Part shown: positions 43,550 to 52,392 of the stretch, piece after piece
How positions within the stretch are numbered: position 1 is the stretch's first letter
Layout: each line of letters starts with the position of its first letter
Assembly (NCBI GenBank): GCA_040880025.1
Contig: JBBDJD010000010.1
Location: 1-64,000 of the forward strand
Source: RCIO01 sp040880025
Lineage (GTDB): Bacteria; Pseudomonadota; Alphaproteobacteria; Rhizobiales; Rhizobiaceae
DNA: 64,000 bases
Direction of reading: 5' to 3'
Translations under genes and position numbers: made by a program
Notes under the pieces: generated by a model
What the model was told of the DNA's origin: nothing
The model's database searches: none
What the model saw: the letters and a program-made list of their open reading frames with translations, nothing else

Positions 43550-44389
43550 ATGAAAGAGCGCATTGCCGTTTCGAGTTGGTCGCTTCACCGCCTCCTCGGC
43601 GTCACCTTTCCGCATGACCTCGGGACAATCGCCGTCGGTCCGCGCGAGGAGACTTTCGGACCGGCGAATGCGGAACTCGTCGACTTGCCGCGGCTGGTTG
43701 CCGAACACGGCATTGGCCGCCTCGAAATCTGCTCCTTCCACCTCCCTTCCCGCGATCGTGAATATCTCGCTGACCTGAAGGCGGCGCTTAAGGACGCAGG
43801 CGTGACACTGCAGACGCTGCTGATCGAGGCCGGCGACCTCAGCGATCCAGCAACCGCCGATGACGACGCAGCCTGGATTTCAGGCTGGGTCGAAGTCGCC
43901 GCGGAACTCGGCGCCGAACACGCCCGCATCATCGCCGGCAAGCAGCAACCGGAGAAGGCCGCGCTTGATCTTGCCGCAACCAAGCTGCGCGAAATCGCCA
44001 CGCGCAATGCCGGTTCGCCTGTCAGGCTCGTCACCGAGAACTGGTTCGACCTGCTGCCGACCCCCGACGAGGTCCATTATCTGCTCGACCGGACCGACGG
44101 TCAGATCGGGCTCAACGGCGATTTCGGCAATTGGAGCGGCCCCGGTAAATATGACCATCTGGCGTCGATCTTCGGCCGCGCCTCCATTTGTCACGCCAAG
44201 GCGAGTTACAGCGGCGGTGTGATGGACGCCGCCGACTATGGGCGGTGCGTCGATGTCGCCGAGGCCGCAGGCTACGTCGGCCCCTACACGCTGATCTTCG
44301 ATTCCGACAAACCCGGCGAATGGACCGGCATCGAGGAGGAGAAGGCATTCATCCTTGACCGAATCGCGGTGCGCGAAGCCGCGCAATAG
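43550..44389 (+). CDS. Xylose-isomerase-like TIM-barrel protein (sugar phosphate isomerase/epimerase family)
   Basis: A 279-residue AP-endonuclease-2-fold protein. It shows SSWSLHRLLGV at the N terminus, RLEICSFHLPS (strand 2), GAEHARIIAGKQQPE, VTENWFDLLPTPDEVHYLLD (with the metal-site Glu in TENW) and GLNGDFGNWSG (Asp). The start is ATG 43550 behind GAGAGGTG; GTG 43544 is possible. Such proteins isomerise or epimerise sugars and keto acids, or act as lyases. It ends the import/ALDH cluster, 33 bp after the third ALDH, and its substrate is not predictable. Confidence 0.85.
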   Translation: MKERIAVSSWSLHRLLGVTFPHDLGTIAVGPREETFGPANAELVDLPRLVAEHGIGRLEICSFHLPSRDREYLADLKAALKDAGVTLQTLLIEAGDLSDPATADDDAAWISGWVEVAAELGAEHARIIAGKQQPEKAALDLAATKLREIATRNAGSPVRLVTENWFDLLPTPDEVHYLLDRTDGQIGLNGDFGNWSGPGKYDHLASIFGRASICHAKASYSGGVMDAADYGRCVDVAEAAGYVGPYTLIFDSDKPGEWTGIEEEKAFILDRIAVREAAQ

Positions 44390-44507
44390 ACACCTGGCGA
44401 GCGCGCTGGCTCGGCGCAACGCCCTTCTTTCTTTCGTCGTTTTGGGTTAGGTGCGCAAAGTCCTGCGGCGCTGCCCCTCGTCGCCTCCTCCTCACGCGGC
44501 CCCGCAC

Positions 44508-45749
44508 ATGTCGACCGACAGCCCTGCTTCGTCCCGTCACCCCCGTGCCGCGTTTCGGCATCCGGCGTTCCTGCGCTACTGGCTGTCTCGCTTCCTCGCC
44601 ACATTCGCAACCCAGGTGGTTTCGGTCGCGGTTGGCTGGCAGGTCTACGATCTTACGCGAGATCCTTTTGATCTCGGCCTCGTCGGCATCATCCAGTTCG
44701 CTCCGGCACTGATCCTTGTTCTGGTGACCGGCGCTGCCGCCGACAGGTTCGGCCGCCGCCGCATCATGGGTCTCGCCACTGCGCTCGAGGCACTTTGCGC
44801 CATTGTGCTGGTCGCGCTTGCCATGCGCGGGCTGACCGGGCCTGGTCCGATCTTCGCGCTGCTCGCGGTCTTTGGCGTCGCGCGAGCCTTCTTCGGTCCC
44901 GCGGCCGCGTCGCTGGTGGCCAACCTGGTGCCGCCAGAGGATTTCGCCAACGCCGTCGCATGGAATTCATCGGCCTGGCAGACGGCGACCATCGTCGGTC
45001 CGGTCGCGGGTGGTCTGCTCTATGGCATATCGGCCGAGATTGCCTACGGTTTCGCCGCCGCTCTCATGATCGCGGCCTCGCTGCTCATCCTGTCGATACC
45101 AAAGCCGCCCCAGCAGACCGAAACCCGGCAGCCGACGCTGTCGTCGCTCTTTGACGGTTTCCGCTACATCTGGCGCGAGAAAGTGGTGCTTGGAGCGATC
45201 TCGCTCGATCTGTTCGCGGTGCTTCTGGGCGGCGCTGTGGCCTTGCTGCCGGTTTATGCGCGCGACATTCTCGTGCTTGGACCATGGGGCCTCGGCCTGC
45301 TGCGCGCCGCACCCGGCATGGGCGCCATTTTCGTCGCCATGTGGCTCGCCGGCCATCCGATTCGTGACCACGCCGGCTACATCATGTTTGCCTGCGTCGC
45401 GCTGTTCGGCGTCTTCACCTGCGTTTTCGGCGTGTCCACGATACCGTGGCTGTCGATCGCCGCACTTGCCCTTCTCGGCGCATTCGACATGGTCAGCGTC
45501 TATGTCCGTGAGACGCTGATCCAGCTCTGGACGCCAGACCGGCTGCGCGGTCGCGTCAATGCCGTCAACATGGTCTTCGTCGGCGCATCGAACGAACTGG
45601 GAGAGTTCCGCGCCGGCACGATGGCCGCATTCATCGGTACGGTTCCCGCCGTGGTGTTCGGCGGTGTTGGCGCCGTCGGGGTAGCCGTATTGTGGGCGGT
45701 GCTGTTCCCGCAATTGCGGCGCGCCCGCCATCTCGACGGGCGGACCTGA
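44508..45749 (+). CDS. MFS transporter (MFS_3/EntS-like exporter)
   Basis: A 413-residue twelve-helix protein. The N-terminal pattern FRHPAFLRYWLSRFLATFATQVVSVAVGWQVYDLT is typical of the MFS_3 group, with the loop-2/3 motif AAADRFGRRRIMG (G-x-x-x-D-R-x-G-R-R). The start at 44508 precedes this block by a usual 13-residue cytoplasmic leader. Relatives export siderophores or drugs. It is followed by a convergent TerB-like gene 4 bp after its stop. Confidence 0.9.
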   Translation: MSTDSPASSRHPRAAFRHPAFLRYWLSRFLATFATQVVSVAVGWQVYDLTRDPFDLGLVGIIQFAPALILVLVTGAAADRFGRRRIMGLATALEALCAIVLVALAMRGLTGPGPIFALLAVFGVARAFFGPAAASLVANLVPPEDFANAVAWNSSAWQTATIVGPVAGGLLYGISAEIAYGFAAALMIAASLLILSIPKPPQQTETRQPTLSSLFDGFRYIWREKVVLGAISLDLFAVLLGGAVALLPVYARDILVLGPWGLGLLRAAPGMGAIFVAMWLAGHPIRDHAGYIMFACVALFGVFTCVFGVSTIPWLSIAALALLGAFDMVSVYVRETLIQLWTPDRLRGRVNAVNMVFVGASNELGEFRAGTMAAFIGTVPAVVFGGVGAVGVAVLWAVLFPQLRRARHLDGRT

Positions 45750-45753
45750 AGCT

Positions 45754-46221
45754 CTAGCTATCGATACCGGCCCTAGCCTGCGCGGCCTGGCGCAGCGCGA
45801 TGCGCTGGTCGCGCTCGACATGGATGAGTTCGGCCACGCGCCACACAAGATTGTCCTCGATCTCGTGCAGCACACCGTCGGAAAACACCATGTCCCACAT
45901 GAGCCCGATGAATTCGAACTTGCCCTCCCGATCCAGGTGCCGGTCCAGCACGCTGGTGAATGCGTAGAGATCGACAGCGTCGCGGTCGGCTTCCTCGCCC
46001 GCGGCGATGACCCTGACGAGTTCAGTACCGTCGAGCCCATAGTTTTCCGACAGCAGCCTTTTGAGCATGTCGCGCTCGCCCGCGGTCCGCACTCCATCGG
46101 CATCCATTATGTGCGTCAGAAGCGCCGCCGCAGCGATGCGCGGATCGTCACCGTCGGGACCGCCGTCACCTTTCCCGGCACCGGGCAGCTGGTTCAGAAA
46201 GTCGAGGAAGCGATCGAGCAT
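45754..46221 (-). CDS. TerB-family protein
   Basis: A 155-residue helical protein matching the TerB domain over about 25-140 (IAAAALLTHIMDADGVRTAGERDMLKRLL, core MDADGVRTAGE; then FIGLMWDMVFSDGVLHEIED). The acidic D-x-D-G elements repeat twice, as in TerB, which can bind metal. Such small TerB proteins are widespread in Hyphomicrobiales. A link to tellurite resistance is not implied without other ter genes. It lies just downstream of hemY on the same strand. Confidence 0.88.
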   Translation of the reverse strand: MLDRFLDFLNQLPGAGKGDGGPDGDDPRIAAAALLTHIMDADGVRTAGERDMLKRLLSENYGLDGTELVRVIAAGEEADRDAVDLYAFTSVLDRHLDREGKFEFIGLMWDMVFSDGVLHEIEDNLVWRVAELIHVERDQRIALRQAAQARAGIDS

Positions 46222-46304
46222 GAATTCAAAACGTGGAGGGAGAAGGAATGATCCAGGACGCTGCGTGAAAAGCGTCCATTCAACGACACTAGAGCATAGC
46301 TGTT

Positions 46305-47984
46305 CTAAAACAACCGGAACCGGCTTCTCGATTCGTCGGTATCTTCTTCGGGATCGACACCGGGATCGTCAGGCGGACGCGAGAACGGCACCACTTCGGC
46401 CGCCGGCGGCTCCTTCCGTCGTGGCGGCTTGTCCCCGCTTGCAGGCGTCCCGCCGCCAGCGGCCTTTTGCGAAACCTCGGCCGCTTTTCCGGTCTTGTCC
46501 TCCACCGCGTCCGCCTGCTCGGCCACGGGCCCTTCCCCGACTGGCACTATGTCGACCTCGACGACGTCATCCGCCGCCGGGACTGTTTCGGTGTTCCCTG
46601 AAACCAGCGCGTCTTCCACCGTTTCGTCAGCGGCCCGCGGCAGCGCCTTCACACCGGATGCGGCTGTGGCGTCTTCCTGTTCGATCATCTGCGGCGCGCG
46701 CTCCGTCGGTGCTTTCCACTCGAATGCATCGATATGGCCGGTCACCGGCGAGAATGGCGCCCAGCGGTCGGACACGAAGCCGTCGGCCACCCAGGCATGG
46801 TCTCGCGGCGCGCGCAGCGCGCGCGCGAGCCATTGCCGCACACGGCCTTCTTCGCCGCTGTCGGCTTCCTCGATGTCGGCCATCAACAGGAACGCGCCCT
46901 CTCTCGGATCCATCCGGATCGCGGAGTCCGCCGCTTCGCGCGCCTGTTTCAGTTGCTCCGCCGACAATGCGGCGCGCGCCACCGCAAGCTCCGATTCGGC
47001 ATGGTTCTGCTTCATCGACTGCAGCTTGAGCGCCCGCTTCAGCTTGTCCTGCGGCGTGTCGCCGGACCGCGCGTTGATGTAGAGGTCTGCGACTTCCGGA
47101 TGCGGCGACTTCTTCCACATCGATTCCAGGACCTTTGCCGCCTTGCGCAAATCGTTGAGGCGGATCAGCGCCCGCCCCGCGACGAGCGCGGCCGGCACCA
47201 GATCGGGCGCAAGCCTGACCGCTTCCAGACCATTGTTGCGCGCCGTGGCGGGATCTGCCCCGATGACCGACATAGCCTTGGCGGTGAGCAGCACCGCGCG
47301 GCGGCGGTTCACCGCATCGCGTTCCATCTGCCGCGTCGCCCGCTGGGCATCGACCAGCCGCAACGCGCCGTCCCAGTCGCCCTGCTCGACATGCTCTTCG
47401 AGCGTCGATTCCACCGCCCAGCCGAGCTGCGGCGCAGCCTCGGCCGCCTGCGCCGCGTAGTGGCGGGCTGCCTGCCTTTCGCCCATGCGTTCGGCTTCGA
47501 GGTAAAGCCCCCGCAATCCGAGCAGGCGCATCTCGGGATCGTCCAGCATCGCCTTGAACTTCTCGCGGGCCGAATCGTGATCGCCTTCCAACAGCGAGGC
47601 CTGCGCATCGAGAAGGTGGATAAGCGGCTCCTGTCCGGAGCTGATCAGCTTGGCGGCTTCGCGGTTCTTGATGCGCGCCAGATTGGCGTCGCCAGCGCCC
47701 GCCGCGATCATGCCGGTCGACAGGGCCTGGTAGCCGCGGTCGCGCCGGCGCACGCGGAAGTAGCGCGAGATCGTGTAGGGGCTGTTCCAGATGCTCTTGA
47801 GCAGCCACCAGATGAGCATCACCGTCGTGACGACGGCGGTCATCATTACCGCCGCCACCATCAGCGACACCTGATACTGATACCCGCCGAAGGTGATGGT
47901 CATCTCACCAGGGCGGTCCGCCAGCCAGGCGAAGCCGAGACCGACCGCGAAGACCAGAGCGAGAAAGGCGAAAATACGCAACAT
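46305..47984 (-). CDS. hemY: HemY-like membrane protein with TPR repeats
   Basis: A 559-residue protein with two N-terminal membrane helices (about 1-20 and 40-62; the HemY_N region with TITFGGYQYQVSL between), then TPR-like helical repeats from about 90 to 380, and a Pro/Ala/acidic disordered tail. The core FRVRRRDRGYQALSTGMIAAGAGD (FRVRRRDRGYQALSTGM) matches the HemY family. This is not the HemY/HemG oxidase but the TPR protein named HemY in the hemCDXY operon. The exact role in haem synthesis is unsettled. It lies 11 bp after the mitofilin-like gene. Confidence 0.92.
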   Translation of the reverse strand: MLRIFAFLALVFAVGLGFAWLADRPGEMTITFGGYQYQVSLMVAAVMMTAVVTTVMLIWWLLKSIWNSPYTISRYFRVRRRDRGYQALSTGMIAAGAGDANLARIKNREAAKLISSGQEPLIHLLDAQASLLEGDHDSAREKFKAMLDDPEMRLLGLRGLYLEAERMGERQAARHYAAQAAEAAPQLGWAVESTLEEHVEQGDWDGALRLVDAQRATRQMERDAVNRRRAVLLTAKAMSVIGADPATARNNGLEAVRLAPDLVPAALVAGRALIRLNDLRKAAKVLESMWKKSPHPEVADLYINARSGDTPQDKLKRALKLQSMKQNHAESELAVARAALSAEQLKQAREAADSAIRMDPREGAFLLMADIEEADSGEEGRVRQWLARALRAPRDHAWVADGFVSDRWAPFSPVTGHIDAFEWKAPTERAPQMIEQEDATAASGVKALPRAADETVEDALVSGNTETVPAADDVVEVDIVPVGEGPVAEQADAVEDKTGKAAEVSQKAAGGGTPASGDKPPRRKEPPAAEVVPFSRPPDDPGVDPEEDTDESRSRFRLF

Positions 47985-47995
47985 GAAGCCTTCTC

Positions 47996-49465
47996 CTAAG
48001 CCCGCAATGCGTCGGCAAGCACCTTCGCAACCAGTTCGTCGGTCGTCTGGCGCGCCTTTACGCCGGCAATGAAGTCGGCGCCCGCCGCCCTGGCGGCGTC
48101 CGGCAGCATCTCATACTCCGCGATGGCCCCGGCGTAATCGCCGTTCTTGATCGCGGCTTCCATGCGCGCCACCACCGCGGGCACATCGTCGCCTTCGACC
48201 GATCCTATGGGGCGCACCGCAATCAGCGATTCCGCACTCGCCCACAGCCGCTCGAACAGACTGGCGTCGGCGTTGTCGGGTCGGGCTGCCACTATGATGC
48301 GGCGTGCGGCGGCGTCGGTCTCGGTCGCGATAGCGGCGGCGGTCGGAACGCCGGTCGCGGCAAGCTCGCGCAGGGCCGCGACTTCCGGCGCGTCCGGCGC
48401 AAGCCGGGCGAATGTTTCGAGTTCCGCCGCAAATGGCTGCCCCCGATCGATCGCCGCCTTCAGCGCTGACGCGGCAATGGCCAGCGCCACGCTGGGCTCA
48501 TCGGCCTGCTCGTCAAGCCGCGCGCCAAGCGATGCCAGCGTCTCGTCGAGGGCCGAAAATTTCTGCTGCGTGTTCTGATCCAGCGTATCGAGCGCCGTGC
48601 GCAGCGACGTCACTTGCTCACCGACGGTCGCCAGTTCGGCAGACAAGGCTTCGGCGCCGCTGCCGCCTTCGGGCAAAGCCGCAACCGTCTGCTCGATCTC
48701 GGCAAGCCGCGTTTGCAGGGTCGCGAGTGCCGCTCCATCCCCGCCGCCGCCCGCCGCCACCGCGTCCGACAGCCGGCCGAGCTCGCCGCGCACATCCTCG
48801 ATCATGACTGCCATATTGTCGACGCGAGCATTCGTATCGGCAAGAGATGCGCCCAGATCGCCCGTATCCCCCGGCGCGGGGGCGGATTTCAACGCCGCGA
48901 TTTCTTCGCGCATCGCCGAGAGTTCGGTTTCCATCTGCTCGAGTGCCGCATTGTCGCTCGCCGGCGGAGGCGGCGTGGACGGTCCAGGCAGGTAGCCGCC
49001 GAGATAGAGCGCTCCTGCTGCGATCAAAGCGACAATTCCCCCGACGAGACCAGCGGCCAGCGCCCCAATGCCGCCCCGCCGGCTTGGCGGCTCGGCCGGT
49101 TTTGCCGTTGTTCCGCTGTTTTTGGGAGGATCGCTCGGCTTCGATTGCTCGGACGGACCCGGGCCGCGGCCAAAGGAAGAGCCGACCGTCTGAGACGCGG
49201 ACGCCTTCGACGTCGCAGCCGCTTTGTCGGTCTGCGCTGTCTTGTCCTGATTCTCGGCCTGACTGGCGCTTGCAACCGATGATGCGCCGGCTGATTCGGT
49301 CGTCTGCGCCTTTTCGGAGCCCGACGCCTTCGAGGCGGCGGCCTTTTCACCCTTACCCGGGCTGCCCGATTTCGAATCGTCGCGCTTTACGTCGTCAGCG
49401 CTCAGATCGATCGTTACAGGCTCGCTCCTCTGCTTGGAATGACGGATCTTCGGGGACTTGACCAT
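47996..49465 (-). CDS. Alphaproteobacterial Mic60/mitofilin-like protein
   Basis: A 489-residue protein with a disordered N terminus of about 130 residues rich in Lys, Ser and Ala, one membrane helix at about 132-157 (GALAAGLVGGIVALIAAGAL), a long coiled coil (about 170-330, LEQMETELSAMREEIAAL), and a helical C-terminal domain (about 340-489). This architecture and its position between hemD and hemY match the alphaproteobacterial homologues of mitochondrial Mic60, which shape the inner membrane and bind the BamA/outer-membrane machinery. The sequence itself is weakly conserved, so gene context carries much of the assignment. It would be a periplasmic scaffold anchored in the inner membrane. 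Confidence 0.8.
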   Translation of the reverse strand: MVKSPKIRHSKQRSEPVTIDLSADDVKRDDSKSGSPGKGEKAAASKASGSEKAQTTESAGASSVASASQAENQDKTAQTDKAAATSKASASQTVGSSFGRGPGPSEQSKPSDPPKNSGTTAKPAEPPSRRGGIGALAAGLVGGIVALIAAGALYLGGYLPGPSTPPPPASDNAALEQMETELSAMREEIAALKSAPAPGDTGDLGASLADTNARVDNMAVMIEDVRGELGRLSDAVAAGGGGDGAALATLQTRLAEIEQTVAALPEGGSGAEALSAELATVGEQVTSLRTALDTLDQNTQQKFSALDETLASLGARLDEQADEPSVALAIAASALKAAIDRGQPFAAELETFARLAPDAPEVAALRELAATGVPTAAAIATETDAAARRIIVAARPDNADASLFERLWASAESLIAVRPIGSVEGDDVPAVVARMEAAIKNGDYAGAIAEYEMLPDAARAAGADFIAGVKARQTTDELVAKVLADALRA

Positions 49466-49562
49466 GCCGCGTCTCGTTACCGGGTTGGGGGGAGGCGCCT
49501 CGCTGCGCCCGGTCTGCCTAGCATATAGTGACGTCGACGGAAGGGGAAAGCGCCAAACCGGT

Positions 49563-50279
49563 TCAGTGCGCGCGACCTAGGAGCGCAATCAGGGCATCCT
49601 CGGCGGGACTGGCGGCGATTTCGGCGCGCATGCGCAGTCCGTCGGACAGGCCGCCGGCGGTTTGGCCGGACATGCAAACGACGCGCATGTTGTGAACCAG
49701 CGGCGCGAGTGCAGTCATGGACACAAGCGCGGACAGCCGCTCGGCCCCGAAGCGCGAATAAACCAGCGCAGCATCGACCGGCAGCTTACCGGCTGCCGCC
49801 TCGGCATCCGGCGCAGCGTGATCGACACGATCCGTCCGATAGGTTTCGAGCGCGGTGACCGCATAACCTCGCCGGCTCATTTCATCCTCGAGCACCGGCC
49901 GGCGCAGCCGCCCGCACAGATAGAGCAGCCGCGCCCCGGCCGGCAGCTTTCCCGCCAGCAGTTTCACCAGGGCGTGCGCGTCGCCATCCGCCGGGACCAC
50001 GGTCCGAAAGCCGGCCTCAAATGCGGCTTGTCCACTGCGCTCGCCGACCGTGAAACATGGCAGGTCTCCGAACCGGGCAGCCAGTCGGTCCGGCGCGAAC
50101 GTCACCGCATTCGCGCTGGTGAGCACGACGGCATCGAACTCGGTGGCGTCGGGCGGCGAAGCAGGAGCCAATGCCGTGATTTCCGTCAGCGGCAGCACGA
50201 TCGGCTCGTGGCCAAGGTCCCGCAGCCGTGCCGCCGTCTTCGAGGCGTCCGGTTCCGGCCGCGTGACCAGAACGCGCAC
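49563..50279 (-). CDS. hemD: Uroporphyrinogen-III synthase
   Basis: A 238-residue two-domain HemD protein. The N terminus is MRVLVTRPEPDASKTAARL (core VTRPEPDA), followed by DAVVLTSANAVTF (about 49-61), the second-domain hinge LLYLCGRLRRPVLEDEM, and YSRFGAERLSALV. HemD sequences are poorly conserved, but this pattern plus direct linkage to hemC (gap of 2 bp) is decisive. It cyclises hydroxymethylbilane to uroporphyrinogen III in the cytoplasm. Confidence 0.94.
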   Translation of the reverse strand: MRVLVTRPEPDASKTAARLRDLGHEPIVLPLTEITALAPASPPDATEFDAVVLTSANAVTFAPDRLAARFGDLPCFTVGERSGQAAFEAGFRTVVPADGDAHALVKLLAGKLPAGARLLYLCGRLRRPVLEDEMSRRGYAVTALETYRTDRVDHAAPDAEAAAGKLPVDAALVYSRFGAERLSALVSMTALAPLVHNMRVVCMSGQTAGGLSDGLRMRAEIAASPAEDALIALLGRAH

Positions 50280-50281
50280 GC

Positions 50282-51217
50282 TCAGCTCCAGCTTTCGAAG
50301 AAGCGGCTGCCGGCTTTCGCGCGGATGTCCGCACCGGCCTTCCGGCCGATCGCCGCGGCATCGCCGGCCGCGCCCTCGACCGTAATCTCATGCGCTTCCG
50401 CGCCGTCCGGGGTCAGCACCATGCCGTGAAACCGCAGTCTGGACCCATCGATCTCGGCATACCCGGCGATCGGCGTGCGGCACGAGCCGTCGAGCGTGGC
50501 GAGAAAGGCGCGCTCGCAGGCGAGCGCCGTTGTGGTTGCCTCGTGCCGGATGGCCTCAAGCAGGGAAACGATACGGCGGTCGCCGATACGCGTTTCCACG
50601 CAGATCGCCCCCTGACCGGGAGCTGGCGGAAAAACGTCGAGCGGCAGCAATTCGGTTATGACGTCTGCGAGCGAGAGCCGCCGCAGCCCGGCATGGGCCA
50701 GAAGCGTTGCATCCACGACGCCCTCATTGAGCTTGCGCAGCCTGGTCTGCACATTGCCGCGATAGGACTGAACCTTGAGATCGGGCCTCAGCCGCCGCAC
50801 CAGCGCCTGCCGTCTGAGCGACGCCGTCCCGACGACCGCGCCGGCCGGAAGATCGGCCAGCCGGCGTTCGGCGCGGCCGATGAAAGCGTCGCGCACGTCC
50901 TCGCGCTCAAGATAGGCAGATAGCTCCAGCCCGTCGGGCAGAACGGTCGGCATGTCCTTGGTCGAATGCACGGCGATGTCGATACGCCTGTCGAGAAGCG
51001 CGTCCTCGATCTCCTTCGTGAACAGCCCCTTGCCACCGATTTCCGCCAGCGGCCGGTCGGTGATGCGGTCCCCGCTGGTGGTGAACACCTCGATCGCGAT
51101 CGCCGCCTCCGGCAATCCATGCGCCTCCATCAGACGCCCGCGGACTTCATGCGCCTGCGCAAGCGCCAGCGGGCTGCCGCGTGTGCCGATCCTCAACTGC
51201 TCTGTTTGCATGGACAA
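50282..51217 (-). CDS. hemC: Porphobilinogen deaminase (hydroxymethylbilane synthase)
   Basis: A 311-residue enzyme of full length. The catalytic aspartate is D88 in HSTKDMP, and the dipyrromethane cofactor attaches to C246 in LDGSCRTPIAGY. Substrate-binding arginines are visible in TASLRRQAL and SYRGNVQTRL. It polymerises four porphobilinogen units. ATGs at 51217 and 51211 are both possible. It is divergent from tsaD across 68 bp, the usual Hyphomicrobiales arrangement. Confidence 0.97.
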   Translation of the reverse strand: MSMQTEQLRIGTRGSPLALAQAHEVRGRLMEAHGLPEAAIAIEVFTTSGDRITDRPLAEIGGKGLFTKEIEDALLDRRIDIAVHSTKDMPTVLPDGLELSAYLEREDVRDAFIGRAERRLADLPAGAVVGTASLRRQALVRRLRPDLKVQSYRGNVQTRLRKLNEGVVDATLLAHAGLRRLSLADVITELLPLDVFPPAPGQGAICVETRIGDRRIVSLLEAIRHEATTTALACERAFLATLDGSCRTPIAGYAEIDGSRLRFHGMVLTPDGAEAHEITVEGAAGDAAAIGRKAGADIRAKAGSRFFESWS

Positions 51218-51227
51218 CGGTCCGTGT

Positions 51228-51257
51228 TAACCGGGCGATGCCGGCAAGATGCCCGGT
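51228..51257. promoter_or_regulatory. Dyad between divergent hemC and tsaD
   Basis: AACCGGGC and GCCCGGTT, perfect 8-bp arms with a 14-bp spacer, fill the short shared upstream region. It could be an operator or a leader hairpin of tsaD. No regulator is suggested by the sequence. Confidence 0.35.
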
Positions 51258-51285
51258 TTCCTAAAGGTGAAAATGCGGCCCGGCA

Positions 51286-52392
51286 ATGACCAAGCCACGT
51301 CAACAGCCTCTGCGTGCGCTGGGCATCGAAACGAGCTGTGACGAGACGGCCGCGGCGGTCGTCGAGATGGCGGCAGATGGCGGGCGTATTCTGTCCAACA
51401 TCGTTCTCAGCCAGATCGCCGAACATAGTGCGTTCGGAGGCGTTGTACCGGAAATCGCCGCGCGCGCCCATGTCGAGGCCCTGGACGGGGTTATCGAGGC
51501 CGCGCTTGCCGATGCTGGGGTCGACCTTTCGGAACTTGATGCGATTGCCGCGACAGCCGGTCCGGGTCTGATCGGTGGGCTGATTGTCGGACTGATGACC
51601 GGCAAGGCGCTTGCCGCAGCTTGCCGTCTGCCGCTGATCCCGGTCAATCATCTGGAAGCGCACGCGCTCACTGCCCGGCTCACCGACGGCGTGGAATTCC
51701 CGTATCTGCTTCTGCTCGTGTCGGGCGGCCACACGCAAGTCGTGCTGGTGCGCGGCGTTGGCCGCTACGAGCGCTGGGCCTCGACCGTCGACGACGCGCT
51801 GGGCGAGGCGTTCGACAAGACAGCCAAGCTGCTCGGCCTGCCATATCCCGGCGGACCGGCGGTGGAACAGGCGGCGCGGAGGGGCGATGCCAAACGCTTC
51901 GCCTTCCCCCGTCCACTGCGCGGCGAGGAAAGGCCCGACTTTTCATTCTCCGGCCTGAAGACGGCCGTGCGGCAGGCCGCGAACGCACTTGCGCCCATCT
52001 CGCGGACCGACATCGACGACATCTGCGCTTCGTTCCAACAGGCCATCGTCGACACGCTGACCGAGCGGGTGAGCAAGAGCCTGAGACGATTCCGGGCTGA
52101 GTTCGCGGACATCGCCAAGCCGACCCTGGTTGTGGCCGGCGGCGTCGCCGCCAATGCCGCGATCCGCTCGGCGCTCGAGACGCTGTGCGCCGGCCACGGC
52201 ATGACGCTCGTCGCACCGCCTCCGGCGCTGTGTTCCGACAATGGTGTGATGATTGCCTGGGCCGGGCTCGAGCGGATGCAGGCGGGGCTTGTGGACGATG
52301 ACGCGCTTGCCTTCGCGCCGCGCCCGCGCTGGCCGCTGGACGAGCAGGCCGCGCCACTGGTCGGTTACGGCAAGCGCGGGGTCAAGGCATGA
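51286..52392 (+). CDS. tsaD: tRNA N6-adenosine threonylcarbamoyltransferase
   Basis: A 368-residue Kae1/YgjD enzyme for t6A37 modification of ANN-decoding tRNAs. The N terminus LGIETSCDETAAAVV is diagnostic; metal-binding histidines are H122 and H126 in NHLEAH. ASKHA features include LLVSGGHTQVVLV and VVAGGVAANAAIR (about 286-298), then CSDNGVMIAWAG. It acts with TsaB, TsaE and TsaC encoded elsewhere. The stop overlaps the gpsA start by 4 bp. Confidence 0.97.
   Translation: MTKPRQQPLRALGIETSCDETAAAVVEMAADGGRILSNIVLSQIAEHSAFGGVVPEIAARAHVEALDGVIEAALADAGVDLSELDAIAATAGPGLIGGLIVGLMTGKALAAACRLPLIPVNHLEAHALTARLTDGVEFPYLLLLVSGGHTQVVLVRGVGRYERWASTVDDALGEAFDKTAKLLGLPYPGGPAVEQAARRGDAKRFAFPRPLRGEERPDFSFSGLKTAVRQAANALAPISRTDIDDICASFQQAIVDTLTERVSKSLRRFRAEFADIAKPTLVVAGGVAANAAIRSALETLCAGHGMTLVAPPPALCSDNGVMIAWAGLERMQAGLVDDDALAFAPRPRWPLDEQAAPLVGYGKRGVKA

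Noticed and set aside
45754..46221. Tellurite-resistance gene
   Set aside because: A lone TerB-like domain without terZACDEF neighbours does not support tellurite resistance.
46734..47999. 421-codon plus-strand frame opposite hemY
   Set aside because: No motif; composition is that of an antisense shadow, while the minus-strand HemY protein has membrane helices and TPRs.
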